A DNA stretch of 64,000 nucleotides from the NCBI GenBank assembly GCA_012064415.1, contig SSNU01000294.1:372001-436000 (forward strand), given 5' to 3'. Numbering within the stretch: the first letter of the stretch is position 1; each line of letters begins with the position of its first letter. The DNA comes from Gyrodactylus bullatarudis. Taxonomy: Eukaryota > Platyhelminthes > Monogenea > Gyrodactylidea > Gyrodactylidae. The notes under the pieces were generated by a model. That model searched no databases. It was not told the DNA's origin and saw nothing but the letters and a program-made list of their open reading frames with translations. Of the stretch, positions 33,379 through 46,003 are shown in pieces. A program made the translations under genes and the position numbers.

Positions 33379-36300
33379 TTATCTTCTGTTCCCAGAGTTA
33401 GAATTGGAATTTGTATTGTTTGATGTGCTACTGTTCTCAGTCGGTGTTGTCATGAAATAATCTCTTGGACTGGGACTAGTTGATCCTAGGAGATATCGCT
33501 GATTTATAGAATTGGAAAGAGGACTTTGAATAGATGAAGGAGTATAAGCAGGTGCTCCATAACTAGAAGATGATCCGTATCCAGTGCCTGTTCCGGTAGT
33601 TAAACCGAAACTCAAGCTTGAAGAGCCTCCACCAGGTCCTAATGGGGAAATAAAAGTCAATGGTTTTTAGGGTTTAAAAGCTTAGATAAACTAACCGGCA
33701 AGTGGATAACTAGGAGTAGCATTGTATGATTGTGGTGAAAGGGAAGAACCTGCACCCAAGAGACCTGATGAGCTAGGACCTGGTCCACCAGGAGATGAGG
33801 GAGTCGTTGTCATTTGTGGAGAATAAGTTCCCATTGAAGACCCTCCACCCATGGATGGATGAGGACTATATCTAGGACCAGATGGAGAAGCCCAGTAGTT
33901 ACTTTGAGGACTAGCAGCAGAAGTTGGGTAGAAACTGGCATTACTTTTACGACCTCCAGTTCCACTAAGGGATGGGGAGAATGCTTCAAGACTTGAACTA
34001 AAGCCACTTGGTGTCTCCGATCCGAGACCACCCCATGAGCCTAAACGTCCACCTGAGCCAGTGCTGCTTATACCACCAGTGGTACCTGGCAACATGACAC
34101 TATTGGGACTGTAACTGTGAACGTCAGGAGAATCAACACTAACAGAAACACTTGAACTAAATCCAGACATGCTAGGATGATGTGGAGACCTAGATAATTT
34201 TTTGATTAAGTTAGTTTAAAGAAAATTCAAGCTCTTCTCAATACTTACCTTGGTTCATAACATATTGATCTAGGAGAGTATGTATTGTGAATAGAATAGC
34301 CTGGCGAAGAAATATCTGCATCAAGACTAAAGTTGCTACCTGATGTTCCACTATAGTTAGTCTTGGACAAAGGAGACCTAGAAAAGTCTCCACCGAGAGA
34401 AATTCCACCACTAGCTGGATAACCAAATGATCCACTACTAGCTGATCCAGAATGGCCTGGACTTGAGCCTGGAGATCCGAGATCAGTTTGTGGAGTATTA
34501 TTGACTGACATGGGACTGTAGTAACTATTGCTAATTGCAGGAGATAATTCAAGGTCAGGAGTCCTAGTTAGATCTGTTTGAGGGCTACGACCAGGAGAAA
34601 GTAAACTGTCTAATCTATCGATTTGAGGACTAAACATAGCATTATGAGGAGCAGTTGATCCAGGTCCTAAACCCCTATATCCAGGAGATGTTCCTAGAGG
34701 TGATTGATTTAAAGGTGACAGAACATTTTGATCCCAAGGAGTAGCACCTCCTCTTTCAATTCCACCCAAGTTCCAGCCTAAACCTTGGAATGACCATGCA
34801 TTGTTTGAAGTATCAAAGCCAGCTGTATTAAAAATACCAATACCCATTGATGAAGCTAATGGAATGGGCTGGGCTTCTTGACATTTTGCAGTATCTAGAA
34901 GTAAATCGAACGAGCCAGTTCCAATTCTTGCCAATTGACCAAGCATAATATTTTCACTAACACCGGTCATAGGATCACGCTCAGCGTGGCAGGCAGCCTC
35001 CATTAGAATGTCGACCTAAAAAATTAAATTCATAAAGATAGAAGGCTTGTACATGAAATAAAACTAACAGTTTCTTCAAACGAACATCTAGCCAAGGCAC
35101 CAGTATCCAAACGGTTAATACCGTGACGAGTAATGGCCATCAAATGACCCTTGGCTGTCATAACATCACAAAGAAGTGCCAAGTGTCGATAGTTAACATA
35201 GGAACCATCAAAACTAATAACGTGAACCATCTCGCATTCAATAGCTTTTCGCACAGCCTCAATACCGAGAGCCTCAAAAATTTCTACAATGTCATTACTA
35301 GTTGTTTTATTAGGATCAATATCTTTTTCAGCCATGACTCTGGTTAAACATGTACCATCAGTTTCCAACATCCATTCAGCAATAGAGTCAAAGCTTCCAT
35401 CCTCTTTAAGAATGATTTTCTTTTTGTCTTGAGTCTTTGGAAGATGCATATAAACTTTGGTAATCTGAGGGATGCCTTGAAGTGTTATGTCAGTCAAAAG
35501 GTTTGCTTCTATAAATCGAAGGAAAGTATCATCTTCCATTTTGTCGATCGTTTCATCTGCCTCTTTGAGATTTCTTTCAAGATCACTAGTCATAATACGA
35601 ATTCTCATGACCAGTTTAAGATTGTCATCGGGAATGTGACAAATAAGATCATCACCAAATGCATTTTTGATTTTCGATGCAATTTTCTCCATCGTTAACT
35701 TGTTACCAGTCATACCTTTACGGCTGAATTCAATTCTCAACATCCAAGGACTTATTGCAGATACATCAAAATCAGGAAGCTCATAATAGGTTGATACCCA
35801 TTCTCTATCTTCTTCAATAACAGACTCGATAGGTTCAGGATCATAATAGATGAAAGTACTATTGACCAACTTTTTCATTGTTGTGTGCTCCAGACGAGCA
35901 ACTACGTCCTTAGCTCTCTCAGCGTCTCGAGCTGCTTGGCCAGTCAAAAAGATGGTCATAGAGGGAGTTTTTGGTTTTTTACTAACGTTGATAATTTCTT
36001 TGAGACGAGGCACACCAAGAGTCACATTTTTAGCTGAAACACCAGCATAATGGAAAGTATTTAGGGTCATCTGAGTAGCAGGTTCACCAAGAGATTGAGC
36101 AGCCAAAGCACCAACCATTTCACCAGGGGAGATTTGAGCTTGTTGAAAACGAGTTCGAACTTCACCCAACACCCAATCAAAAGCTTCATAAGATAAGCGA
36201 TATTGTTCTATTACTTTTTTAGAACAGAGCATTGATCTTATCAGTGCAGAAATTAAAATAGTAGCATTCTTATTGGCTTCTATACTAAGTGAATCATCTC

Positions 36301-37865
36301 CAGGAACAACAACCAACCGTTTACATGTTTCTCGGACTTGTTTGACAATTTGCCTTGGATGAAGACTTGTTTTTGAAAGAGGATCTATTTCAAAGATCTT
36401 CTGTGCATTCCAGACTAATCTGGAAATGTTGCAAGGCAAAACAACTTGATCATCAGTTTTTTTGATAATTTTACGCAAAGTTTCACGATCTGAACACAGT
36501 TGATGCCATTCTGCTTCTAATTCAGATTGAGTTTCTTGATCAGTTGATAAACTTCTAACTAGGTCATCTGGCATGCATTTCTTCAATGATCTCTCGTTTG
36601 ATAAATCAAATTTGAATTCATTTTCAAACTTAGCATTTGAGGGTTTGAATGTAGGAAGACGTTGGAACTCGACTTGAGTGGCATCTAGGCCATCCTCACC
36701 ATATCTTAACTGAATAAGCTGATTTATTTGGTTACGAACTGTACCATCATATTTAACCATGACAGATTCCATAGCTTTCATCAGACGACGCTGGATATAA
36801 CCTGTTTCAGCAGTTTTAACGGCAGTATCAATTAAACCTTCACGACCACCCATAGCGTGGAAGAAGAATTCTGTGGGAGTAAGACCAGCGAGATAAGAAT
36901 TTTCTACGAAACCTCTTGATTCAGGGCCGTAGTCATCTTGAATGAAATGTGGAAGAGTACGATGTCTGAAGCCAAATGGAATACGTTTACCTTCGACATT
37001 TTGTTGTCCGACACAAGCAATGACCTGAGAAATATTAATCCTTGATCCCTTAGAGCCAGCAACAACCATGAGATTGAAATTATTATACTTGGAAAGAGAC
37101 TTTTGAGCACAACTACCAGTTTTGTCTCTGGCATCGTTCAGAATTTTATTAACACTATTCTCAAAAGTTTGACGCAGAGTATTACCAGGAGTTGGAGTCA
37201 GATCATAATTGTGAGCTTGATCTATAATTTCAAACACAGCTTCTTTAGCCTTTTTGATGGTGTCACCAATTTGTCTTCGTGTGGCTTGATCATAAAGAGT
37301 ATCACCAATACCAATTGTATGACCTTCAATCAGAAGCCAATTATTAACAACAGTCTGAATGTTATTGAAAAACATGCCAATCTGTTCGTAATTATGTTCC
37401 AATGCAACAATGTGAATTAGAGAGCCGCCACCAGCTCCAAGAGATTTTTTACATAAAATTCCTGAAATAAGTTGACCATCGTCAACAAGAACTTTAGTAT
37501 CACCGGGTGAAATCCATTTATAGGGACCATGGTCTTCATCCTCTGGATGAGTACTATGTACTCTAATACAATTGATTCTACCAGGAATTACCATACTAAA
37601 AAGTTGCTTCCCAGTCCAAAGACGTTGAGGTTTATAAATGGCTGGCTTTGGCATGCGACCATTCCATGTTGGCAAATACATTAGTAAGTTCATCATCTCG
37701 GCACGATTGAGAAATACATCACGCTGAGTCATCTTATTAACTGCAGTCAGGGTATCTTGCACAATACCCATTACAGGTTTATTGGCTTGAGGAGTAATAC
37801 AAAGACGACTGACTCTTGCTAATTGACTTATTTCAGCTTTTGTTTCAAGAGATTGAGGTAAATGT

Positions 37866-37897
<32 letters not shown>

Positions 37898-39727
37898 ATA
37901 TGGAGAAGTAACAGACAAATTAAGACGAAATGTTGACCAGGGTAAAACTTTAACTCGATGACACATCATTGACATTTTGTGTAAAGTTGGTTGACGATTG
38001 AAAACAATAAAGTCATCATTCAACATGTGTCTTTCCACAACATATCCAACTTGAAGGGTTAAATCGGCAGCTTTTGGGTGATAGCGAAGATCAATACGGT
38101 CACCATTTTCTCTAACAATAAACTTGGCACCTGGATACATGGTACCATTCTGGACTAATTTCTGCAGAAAATCAATATTAAACTGAGTAACGGTTTCGGG
38201 GAATGTTAGATTTTGAGCAATTGTTCTAGGCACACCAACTTGATCTAGGTTCAAATTAGGATCTGCAGTGATGACAGTTCTGGCAGAAAAGTCTACTCTT
38301 TTGCCCATAAGATTACCTCGAATACGACCTGCTTTTCCTTTCAATCTTTGTTTAAGAGATTTAAGAGGTCTACCTGATTTTTGGATTGCTTTCGGAAGAC
38401 CGGGAACTTCGTTGTCTACCATCGTTGTAACATGAAATTGCAACATTCTGATATCCTCAGCAATAATGTGAGCAGCAGCTCCATTCTTTTCATCTCTACG
38501 TAGCTGATTATTTGCTTTTATAATATCACTAAGTTTATGGGTAAGATCGTCTTGGTTTCTGGCTGATCCATACATAACGATTGATGGCCTTACAGCTAAA
38601 GGAGGTACCGGTAAAACGGTGACAATCATCCAGTCGGGTCTTGCGTACTCAGGATCAAAACCAAGGTTGATACAATCTTCGTCAGAAATTCTCCGAAATA
38701 TTTCATAGACAAGTTCAGCTGTCACAGTAATTTTTCTTTCTTGGGAATCTTCATTAACTTTTTTCCATTCTGCTGTTATGTCTAATCCAGAACGTCGAAA
38801 TTTTGGTTGATATCTTCCACAACCTGTTCTCAAGGCCTATAAATAAGATTGATTAGTTAGATAGCTAGTAATTTAATTTGTCATTAGATAAAGAATTGAT
38901 TACATGTATAAATCCCAGCTCTACATAAGATCAAGGAAATTATGTAAATTAAGACAAACTGAGATTTTTTTCAATTTAGTCCTGTTTACTAACAAATAAG
39001 CAAGTTATGAAAATTTGTTTAATGCAAGGACATAAAACTAATGATGAATTGTAAAAGAGAGCCTTTTTCAAAATAACCTCATTCACTTGAGATAATGAAC
39101 TAATTTTTCTTTTAAATCAGTTTAGTCCTATTTACTAACAAATTGGCATACTATGACAACTTGTTTAATGCAAGGACAAAGTTGAATAAAACATAAGTAA
39201 GACTCACTCCAGCATCAACGATGTCATCTTGTTTTAAATCTCCGCTAACAATGCATTCCTTTCTATCCTTGCATTCGTCATACATAAAAGCAAATCTTCG
39301 ACGAGAATCACCTTTAGTTTTTCTGAGAATATCTTGAATTTTGTTGTCTTGAATGTCAACGAGGAGTTTTGAGCAATTGAAGCAAACACATCTAATGAGT
39401 TTGAGGACTTTTTTGAGAAATCCGATATGAAAAACTGGTCTGGCAAGCTCTACATGGGCAAAATGGCCAGGGCATGTAGACATACTTCCATTACATGTTT
39501 GACACATAGCAGAACGATCGCAACAACCCTGTCTAAGATCTAAAAGACCACCAGCTTTGGGTTTTCCCAATTCCATTGTTTCAGCATAACGAATACCGCC
39601 ATCAGGCACGACAGACATTTGTTTCTAATCAATAAATCATATATCTTACAATTTCATCAGGATTTAATATTCCAAACTGCAAAGCTCGAACTTCTCTACA
39701 TGGCGCTGACCCATATGCTTGAGTCAT
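33379..39727 (-). CDS. POLR2A: RNA polymerase II largest subunit RPB1, heptad-less tail
   Basis: Catalytic subunit of RNA polymerase II, nuclear. Exons are 39727-39650, 39624-39208, 38836-35069, 35015-34249, 34189-33696 and 33638-33379, giving 1927 residues; introns are 25, 371, 53, 59 and 57 nt. Seen in order: clamp zinc site ([18 protein letters not shown]), [15 protein letters not shown] with the active-site Asp triad near residue 480, [15 protein letters not shown], the bridge-helix and trigger-loop region ([20 protein letters not shown]) and the conserved [12 protein letters not shown] before the tail. The body is highly conserved. The last ~470 residues are Ser/Gly/Pro-rich, with only five YSP triplets and no YSPTSPS heptad. 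The linker (GGATPWDQN) still aligns with animal RPB1. The exon 1/2 junction has a 25-nt intron. Confidence 0.97.
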
Positions 39728-39851
39728 TATATGCGATTCAAAATGGACATAAATTTACTGCTCACGTAAACAAATTTAATAATTGCTAAAATATTATTTG
39801 AATTTTGTTTTTAAATTTCTATATTACAATTACAAATTAATAAATTTTAAA
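39728..39851. promoter_or_regulatory. Divergent RPB1/RECQL5 promoter region
   Basis: 124 bp separate the two start codons, so both transcription starts must lie in this AT-rich stretch. No TATA box or other element stands out. Inference from spacing. Confidence 0.5.
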
Positions 39852-42800
39852 ATGAACGAGAAGATGGTTAACGATATAATTAAAATACTGACAGAAACGT
39901 TTAAACATAAAAAATTTCGATCAAAAGTCCAGAAAAATGCTATTGAAGCAATATCTTTAAGCATGTATAATTATTAATGTTTTTTTCAGAGAAAAATGAT
40001 GTATATATAGCAATGCCGACTGGCGGAGGAAAATCTTTATGTTTCCAATTACCAGCTATGCTTCATGAAGGAATAACAATTGTGATATCTCCTTTACTGG
40101 CTCTCATAGCTGATCAGTTGCATCATTTAGACATGAATCGAATTGAAGCAGCTTCTTTAAATTCAAAACTTACTCAGACAGAACGGACGTCGATATTAAC
40201 TCGAATCAAATCATATTTTTTAGATGTTAATCCAGATCCTAGACCATTAAAGCTTCTCTATGTTACTCCAGAACAGTGTCAAACTTCAAATTTTCAGAAT
40301 CTTGTATCAAAGCTTTATCAACTTAATAAGATAAATTATTTTGTAATTGACGAAGCTCATTGTGTCTCTGAATGGGGGCACGATTTTCGCCCAGATTATA
40401 AAAAGCTAGGTGAAGTTCGAAAGCTTTTATTCCCAAATATTCCTTGTATCACCCTTACTGCAACAGCTACTCCACAGACTAAAGATGATATCATGAAAAA
40501 TTTATACATGGGAAAAAACTTGCCTCTTGTTCAATTTTCTACTGGAACGTTCAGAAAAAATTTATATTATGATGTAATATTTTCAGATACTCTTAAGGAT
40601 CCATATGCCAACATCGAAGAGTTTATACGTGAAGTGCTAATGTTTGATAACGATAAATGTGTATCTCAAAATGGTTCAGGAATTGTCTATTGTCGTACTA
40701 GAGATGATTGTGAATTAATCGCTATGCGTCTTTCACAGAGAGGACTACCAACATCTGCATATCATGCTGGTCTTGGTAAGAAAGAAAGAGAAAACGTTCA
40801 AAAGGATTGGTTTTCTGGTAAATTTCCCGTAGTTGCTGCTACTATAAGTTTTGGCATGGGCGTTGATAAGGCAAATGTAAGACTTGTTATTCATACCACT
40901 CTTCCCAAATCCCTATCTGCATACTACCAAGAGTCCGGTCGAGCTGGACGTGACGGTCTTCCTTCAAGATGTCGTATTTATCATTGGAATCAGGAGCAGA
41001 ATACCGTTATCTTCTTAACAAATCAATCAAATCAGGTAATTATTGAAATTGTGACATTTTTTCATAGAAATTTAAAGAGTTCACTAAAGAAAGTCTCGAT
41101 GCAATGGTTGACTATGTACAAAGCTCAAAGTGAGATTTATTACAATAAATATTTTTTTTTTATTATATCTCATCCATTCAGATGTCGACACTCGTTATTA
41201 GCCAATCACTTTGGAGAAAATTTTGTTTCGTGTAAGACAATGTGTGACGTGTGTGCAGAGAGAAAAATTGTGGATGGAAGATTGCTAGCTTACCGTGAGT
41301 TGATCTATTTTATTTAAAAAAATTGTCTATCATTCTCAATATCTAACTGTTCTGGTTACCTTTTTTATGTGAAAAAAACTTATTTTAAAGGTAGAACAAC
41401 GAATAAGAGAGAAACTTCTGGAAGCCAAGATCAGCACCTCGATCCCGATTTATATCGTTCCAAGCCTCGGTCTAAGGGAGAAGGCTGGGAGTCATATGAA
41501 AACAATGGTTCTTTTCTTTCTTCTGATCAGATAGATTCAGAAAGCAGACATGAACGAGAATCTTTAATTGCTCGAGAGTTGGCCAAACGCAGAAACATTC
41601 GTAAGAAAGATAATGAACAGGTGTGTTTAAAATTGTCTATCAATAAGTTTAAATTATCTGAAAATAACTTTTTTAGAATGAAGCAATTCCTCAGGACTCC
41701 AAGTTAATTGAACCGGAAAATAAGAAGTTATCTGGAACAACATGTAAATATCGGGATCAACTTTTGAAGATGCTTCTCGAAAGGGTGACTAATATTGTGC
41801 CATCTTTAGAAGTTGATCAGGTCTCTCTAGAACAATTGTGTATCAACTCAGAATTCTCAATCTTTAGTAATGCACTTGTAAGATAAATATTGATGAAAAT
41901 TTTAATGAAGATGTTCATGTTTTTGTTTTATTCTAGGTTGCTCAAACTTATCGAATGCGAATGACCAAATTAATTGGTAACGTATCCAAGTTAACAGATA
42001 GTTTAGAGATAAAAGAAGCCTTGGAAGTTAATAAACTTCCTGAAGAGTATATTAAAAAGTTATCCCAGGCTCGAAAGAGCTTGAATTCTTCAACTGAAAG
42101 TAGAAAATCTATTAAAGAAGAGGAATATCTAGCTCCAAAAAATTCCATTGCAATTGTTGATGAAAGCCCTGCTGAGGAATCCACAGTTTCTTTTAAAAAA
42201 ATTAAAAGAGATATCAACTCAGAACAAAAGGAATCAAGCTCCTCATTTAAAAGGGTATTACCTTCAGATGTGAGTTCTACTCAATTTGAATACATATATT
42301 AAATAAAATTAAATAAAAATTACCCAATTAATAATCTTAAGATGAAGCCTACAAAAAAAATCAAAACAGATGTTCCAATGAAAAAATTGACAGACTTCTT
42401 CCAAACCAAAACAGAAACCCAACCAAAAATAAAAAAAGAGGAACCTAAACCAGTTGAGTTAACCAAACCCCGAGTGTCAGTTTCATATTTTTATGAAAAC
42501 AAAACTCTTGTTTCTCAGCCAAAAGTAGAAGAGAAAATGGAAGCCAAAGTAGAACCAAACATTTCTCCCAAAACCTCAATAGACTTGTTATCTCCAGAAG
42601 CAATTAAAATATCGAAGCTTGTAGTCCCTTCTCTTTCTCGACACTACAAGAAGCGAGTTTTTGTGAATAAAAATTGTTTCAAACTCATTGCCAAGGAACT
42701 TTCAAAAGTTATTCTCTCACTAAACCTGAATGATGATATGATTAATAAGAAAGATCTTGATCTTATTGTAGATTCTATGGTATCTCATTCATCTGCTAGC

Positions 42801-42884
42801 CGTCAACTATTGTCTGAGTTATCCATTAACTGGGTTACGGTCAAAACTAATCTTTTGAATGCCTTTAAGAGAAATCCTAGCTAA
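39852..42884 (+). CDS. RECQL5: RecQ5-type DNA helicase
   Basis: 3'-5' DNA helicase that, in other animals, suppresses recombination and travels with RNA polymerase II. Exons are 39852-39960, 39990-41035, 41068-41129, 41182-41294, 41391-41620, 41677-41877, 41937-42269 and 42342-42884, giving 878 residues in a closed frame. Helicase motifs: PTGGGKSLCFQLPAM (Walker A), DEAHCVSEWGHDFRP (motif II), TATATP (III), VAATISFGMGVDKANVR (V) and YQESGRAGRDGLPSRC (VI). The zinc site is CRHSLLANHF...CKTMCDVC. The C-terminus (LSRHYKKRVFVNKNCFKLIA) resembles the SRI domain of human RECQL5. The first intron (29 nt) uses a GC donor; the second is 32 nt. The stop is 100 bp from the convergent NDUFA9 stop. Confidence 0.95.
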
Positions 42885-42984
42885 ATTTTATCAGTACATT
42901 TATCAGATTATTTTGAAATAAAAAAATGTTAATTTTATAACAATATTCTTTGTTATTTATTTATCTATAAATTAATTTTATAAA

Positions 42985-44174
42985 CTATATGGGAGAAATA
43001 GGAGGATTTGGTGGAGGTGGGAACTCCCCAACAGCTTCCCAGTAGGTTCTTTTCTTTGAGAATATATGCAGAATATGATGAATTCGGTCCTCAAGCTTAG
43101 TTAATTTCACACCAATATCTTCCAAAGTCGGGTTACCTTCAAGTTTGTCGGTATAGAATTCTTGTTCAAGTCTCTCGAATGTCATAAACGGGTGTAGTTG
43201 AGCGGTTACTTCATTCAAGGCAACTCTAGCAAGCAAAATAGGATTGTAAATTGGCGTTACAACTATTTGTTCTGGCATATAGTAGCAGTTAAAAAGAATC
43301 CATTTAACCAAATCGTCTAATCTGTATCTATGAGGGCCGACAGCTTCGATGATTTTACCGTTGAAGTCATCATTTTTCAAAAGATTAGCTATGCCCTGAG
43401 CAACATCTTGAACATTAACGGGTTGTTTAATAGTTTCAGTTCCCATTTTCCATAGAGGAATTGAATTCTTCAATACTAAGCCGACTCTCCTTGGTGGAAG
43501 TGCATAGTATGCAAGAAAACGATCTTTATAACCCCACATATCTGCTGGTCGAACAATAGTTGTCTCAGGGAATTCTCTCATAACTTCAATTTCTCCTTTA
43601 GCCTTCGATATCATGAATTGCGATGGTTTGGTTACATAAGCTTGAGGATTCAAGTTCTGAGACATTGAAGAAACGTGAATGAACTTTTCTAGATCCATTT
43701 CTTTGGCAGCTCTAGCAATGCGTGCTGCGCCATCAATATTTGTTTGATTAATAGTAAAGTTTCTAGTTTTCGATTGTTTTCCAATAAGATTTATAGCTAT
43801 GTTACTATGTCTCATCGCCTTTTTGATACTATCAGTATCATCCAAATGAAAAGGCAAGAATAGAATTTGACCTAAATCCCCCATTACTTTATAATCTCTT
43901 ATAAAGTATGGATCTCCACGATAAGGGATGATAATCTGGCATCCCATCTTGCCGAGTATTGAGACTAAATGACGACCAAGAAGAGATGAAGCACCAAAAA
44001 CTGTAACCACTTGTCCATTAAAAGAGCTACGTCCACCAGTACCTTTTTTTAGTTGATTCAATATTGTCGGCTCAGTAGAAGCATATTTTTTGCTCTGATA
44101 AGAGAGTAAAGACGCTAAAAATTTAAACTAAAAGCCTTACATGAACGAAAAATATTCTTTGAGTAAAATTTCAT
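42985..44174 (-). CDS. NDUFA9: Complex I subunit NDUFA9
   Basis: Accessory NADH dehydrogenase subunit of the atypical short-chain dehydrogenase fold, in the mitochondrial matrix arm. Body motifs: VVTVFGASSLLGRHLV (Rossmann loop), IIIPYRGD, NLIGKQSKTRNF, KFIHVSSMS, ETTIVRPADMWG, KQPVNVQDVAQGI. The long exon is 44114-42985 and has no usable ATG. Exon 1 at 44174-44141 (MKFYSKNIFRS) joins it across a 26-nt intron (44115-44140, GTAAGG...TTTTTAG) in phase. The result is 387 residues with a basic, Ser-rich N-terminus (FRSSSLLSYQSKKYASTEP) that looks like a mitochondrial targeting sequence. That supports both the start and the tiny intron. Confidence 0.95.
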
Positions 44175-46003
44175 TTTTGATTTTTCGCAATGAATAAGCT
44201 GTTCTTAAACACAATTCTCGAGAAAGTAAGAAAATAGGATTTTAAAATTCATATTCATGAAATTCAAAAATTTATTGAATTAAAGATTTTGTAATATAAA
44301 CTTTTTCTATGATCAATAATAAGTTATTATAAATTATAATTAGTAATCAGTAGGGCGGTCACAAAATAGCAGTTTTTCAGAAAAATAGCACAATTTTCAA
44401 AAATTATAGCATTTTATAGCGTATGAAACATATTTTGTATACTACTTGTAAGAGTTACAATGTAAGTAAATTATAAAAATTATTTTTACGTTTCAGTTAA
44501 GCACAACATTGCGTCCAAACGTGTGATCATTGAATCAGTGACACTGATCACTGTTATTATTAATATCCCAAGCTTAAAATTTTTCTTCGACCAATCAAAA
44601 ACCTTTAGAACAGGGCCTATTAGTAGATTAAGACGCTTGATCTAAATAGCAAGAAAAAAATAGCAATTAATTAGTGGAAAAATAGCATTCGATTTTTGTG
44701 TCAACTTCACATATCCTTTTGTCGGGTTTTGTCATTGAGGAAGCATGCTTACATGAAACTAGAAAAATAGGAATTTAATTTAAATTCATGAAATTCAAAA
44801 ATTTATCGAATTATAAAATTTTTCTATAATCAATAATAACAATTATCAGTAGGTCACAAAATAAACTTGTCGTACCACTGAAGAAGGCGTGTGAAGACAA
44901 TCACTGTCGAAAAGTTTGGATGACCATGGCTGAGAATTCAAATATTGACCTAAGTTTCAATAAATTTTATTATAAAATGTATTAATTTTTTGTGCACCGC
45001 ATATTTTGTGTCAACTTCACATGTCTTTTTGTCGGGAACCTACTCAAATGATAATTCTATGAATTCTAAACATTATTTTATATAGGATCAACGGCTAATC
45101 TATAGAACATTTGCAGTAATTTTTCTGAATGTCAAATAGACTAAGGGCTTTTTAACACCGATGAAATGAAAAACGAATCCCTTGGCGGTGAGTTTTCATG
45201 TCATCGTTAATAAAAAGACCAACACGATTCAAAGTAAACTTAGAGAGAAATAAGAGGGAGCAACTGTTCTCTAATTTAACCAGATCAACTATCAAAATGC
45301 TTGTCTGTGATACTATTCAAGTTTAAAGATAAGACTTTTTTTAAAAATGCCGTTAGATTTTCAATGAATTTTTACTACGTTTTCATTAAAATTTCGAACA
45401 TCTTTTTTGGTGATAAGTCTTTAAGGGTTTAAAAAACTTTTTTCAATGAAAATAGTGTTATGATCATTTCTGTTAAATTTTATAATTCCTAAAGGAAGAA
45501 AATTGCCTACAAGAAAATTTAGGGAAAATGGGCAATGCACGACTATGCATGGGATTACAAACTTACACTATGTAACCTTTACATTGTAAAGAGAAAATCT
45601 TTGTCAAGTTTTGGAAAACGGTTGGTTTATTCCAAAGCTAAATATACTTTTACTACGACATAGGGATAAAGGTCCAGTGTGGTAAAGAAAAATCAGCTTT
45701 GTATGTAGGATTTTCAAAATTAAATTTTGATCATTTTTTTTATTCAGCTAAAGCAATATTTACAACTGACATTTCCATTTTTATATTTTGGAACATTTTA
45801 TTGCCAATATTCTCTAGGCCAAAACTCAGAGGGGATTAAAATTTTCTCAATAATCCCAATGGATTCAAAAACAACTCAAAATTCATTGTTCATGATTGAA
45901 GCATATTTTAGGCAATCTTACTCTTATAAATATGATTAAATTTCATTGGTTTGAAGAAAATTTCTTTCTTAAATATTTTTTGGATTGATGCATTAAAAAA
46001 ATA
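44175..46003. other. Gap between NDUFA9 and the neuroligin-like gene
   Basis: Holds an hAT-like remnant (44348-44700) and a dispersed repeat (GACCAACACGATTCAAAGTAAA near 45219, also near 27691). Two diverged copies of GTAGG.CGGTCACAAAATA occur at 44351 and 44851. A 70-codon frame at 45727 is not supported by anything else. Confidence 0.5.
44348..44700 (+). mobile_element. hAT-like remnant with AATAGCA-rich interior
   Basis: Starts CAGTAGGGCGGTCACAAAATA, typical of hAT ends in having CAG and an inner AAAATAGCAG. Several further AAATAGCA strings follow. No right end or target duplication was found. The end matches the presumed right end of the hAT pseudogene at 30566. Confidence 0.45.

Noticed and set aside
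42985..44061. NDUFA9 starting at the TTG codon of the long frame
   Set aside because: TTG is not a normal start in animals, and a short upstream exon with ATG restores a targeting sequence.
45727..45939. 70-codon hydrophobic frame just upstream of the neuroligin-like gene
   Set aside because: Cannot be joined to the gene by splice sites in phase; the gene has its own ATG and signal peptide at 46004.
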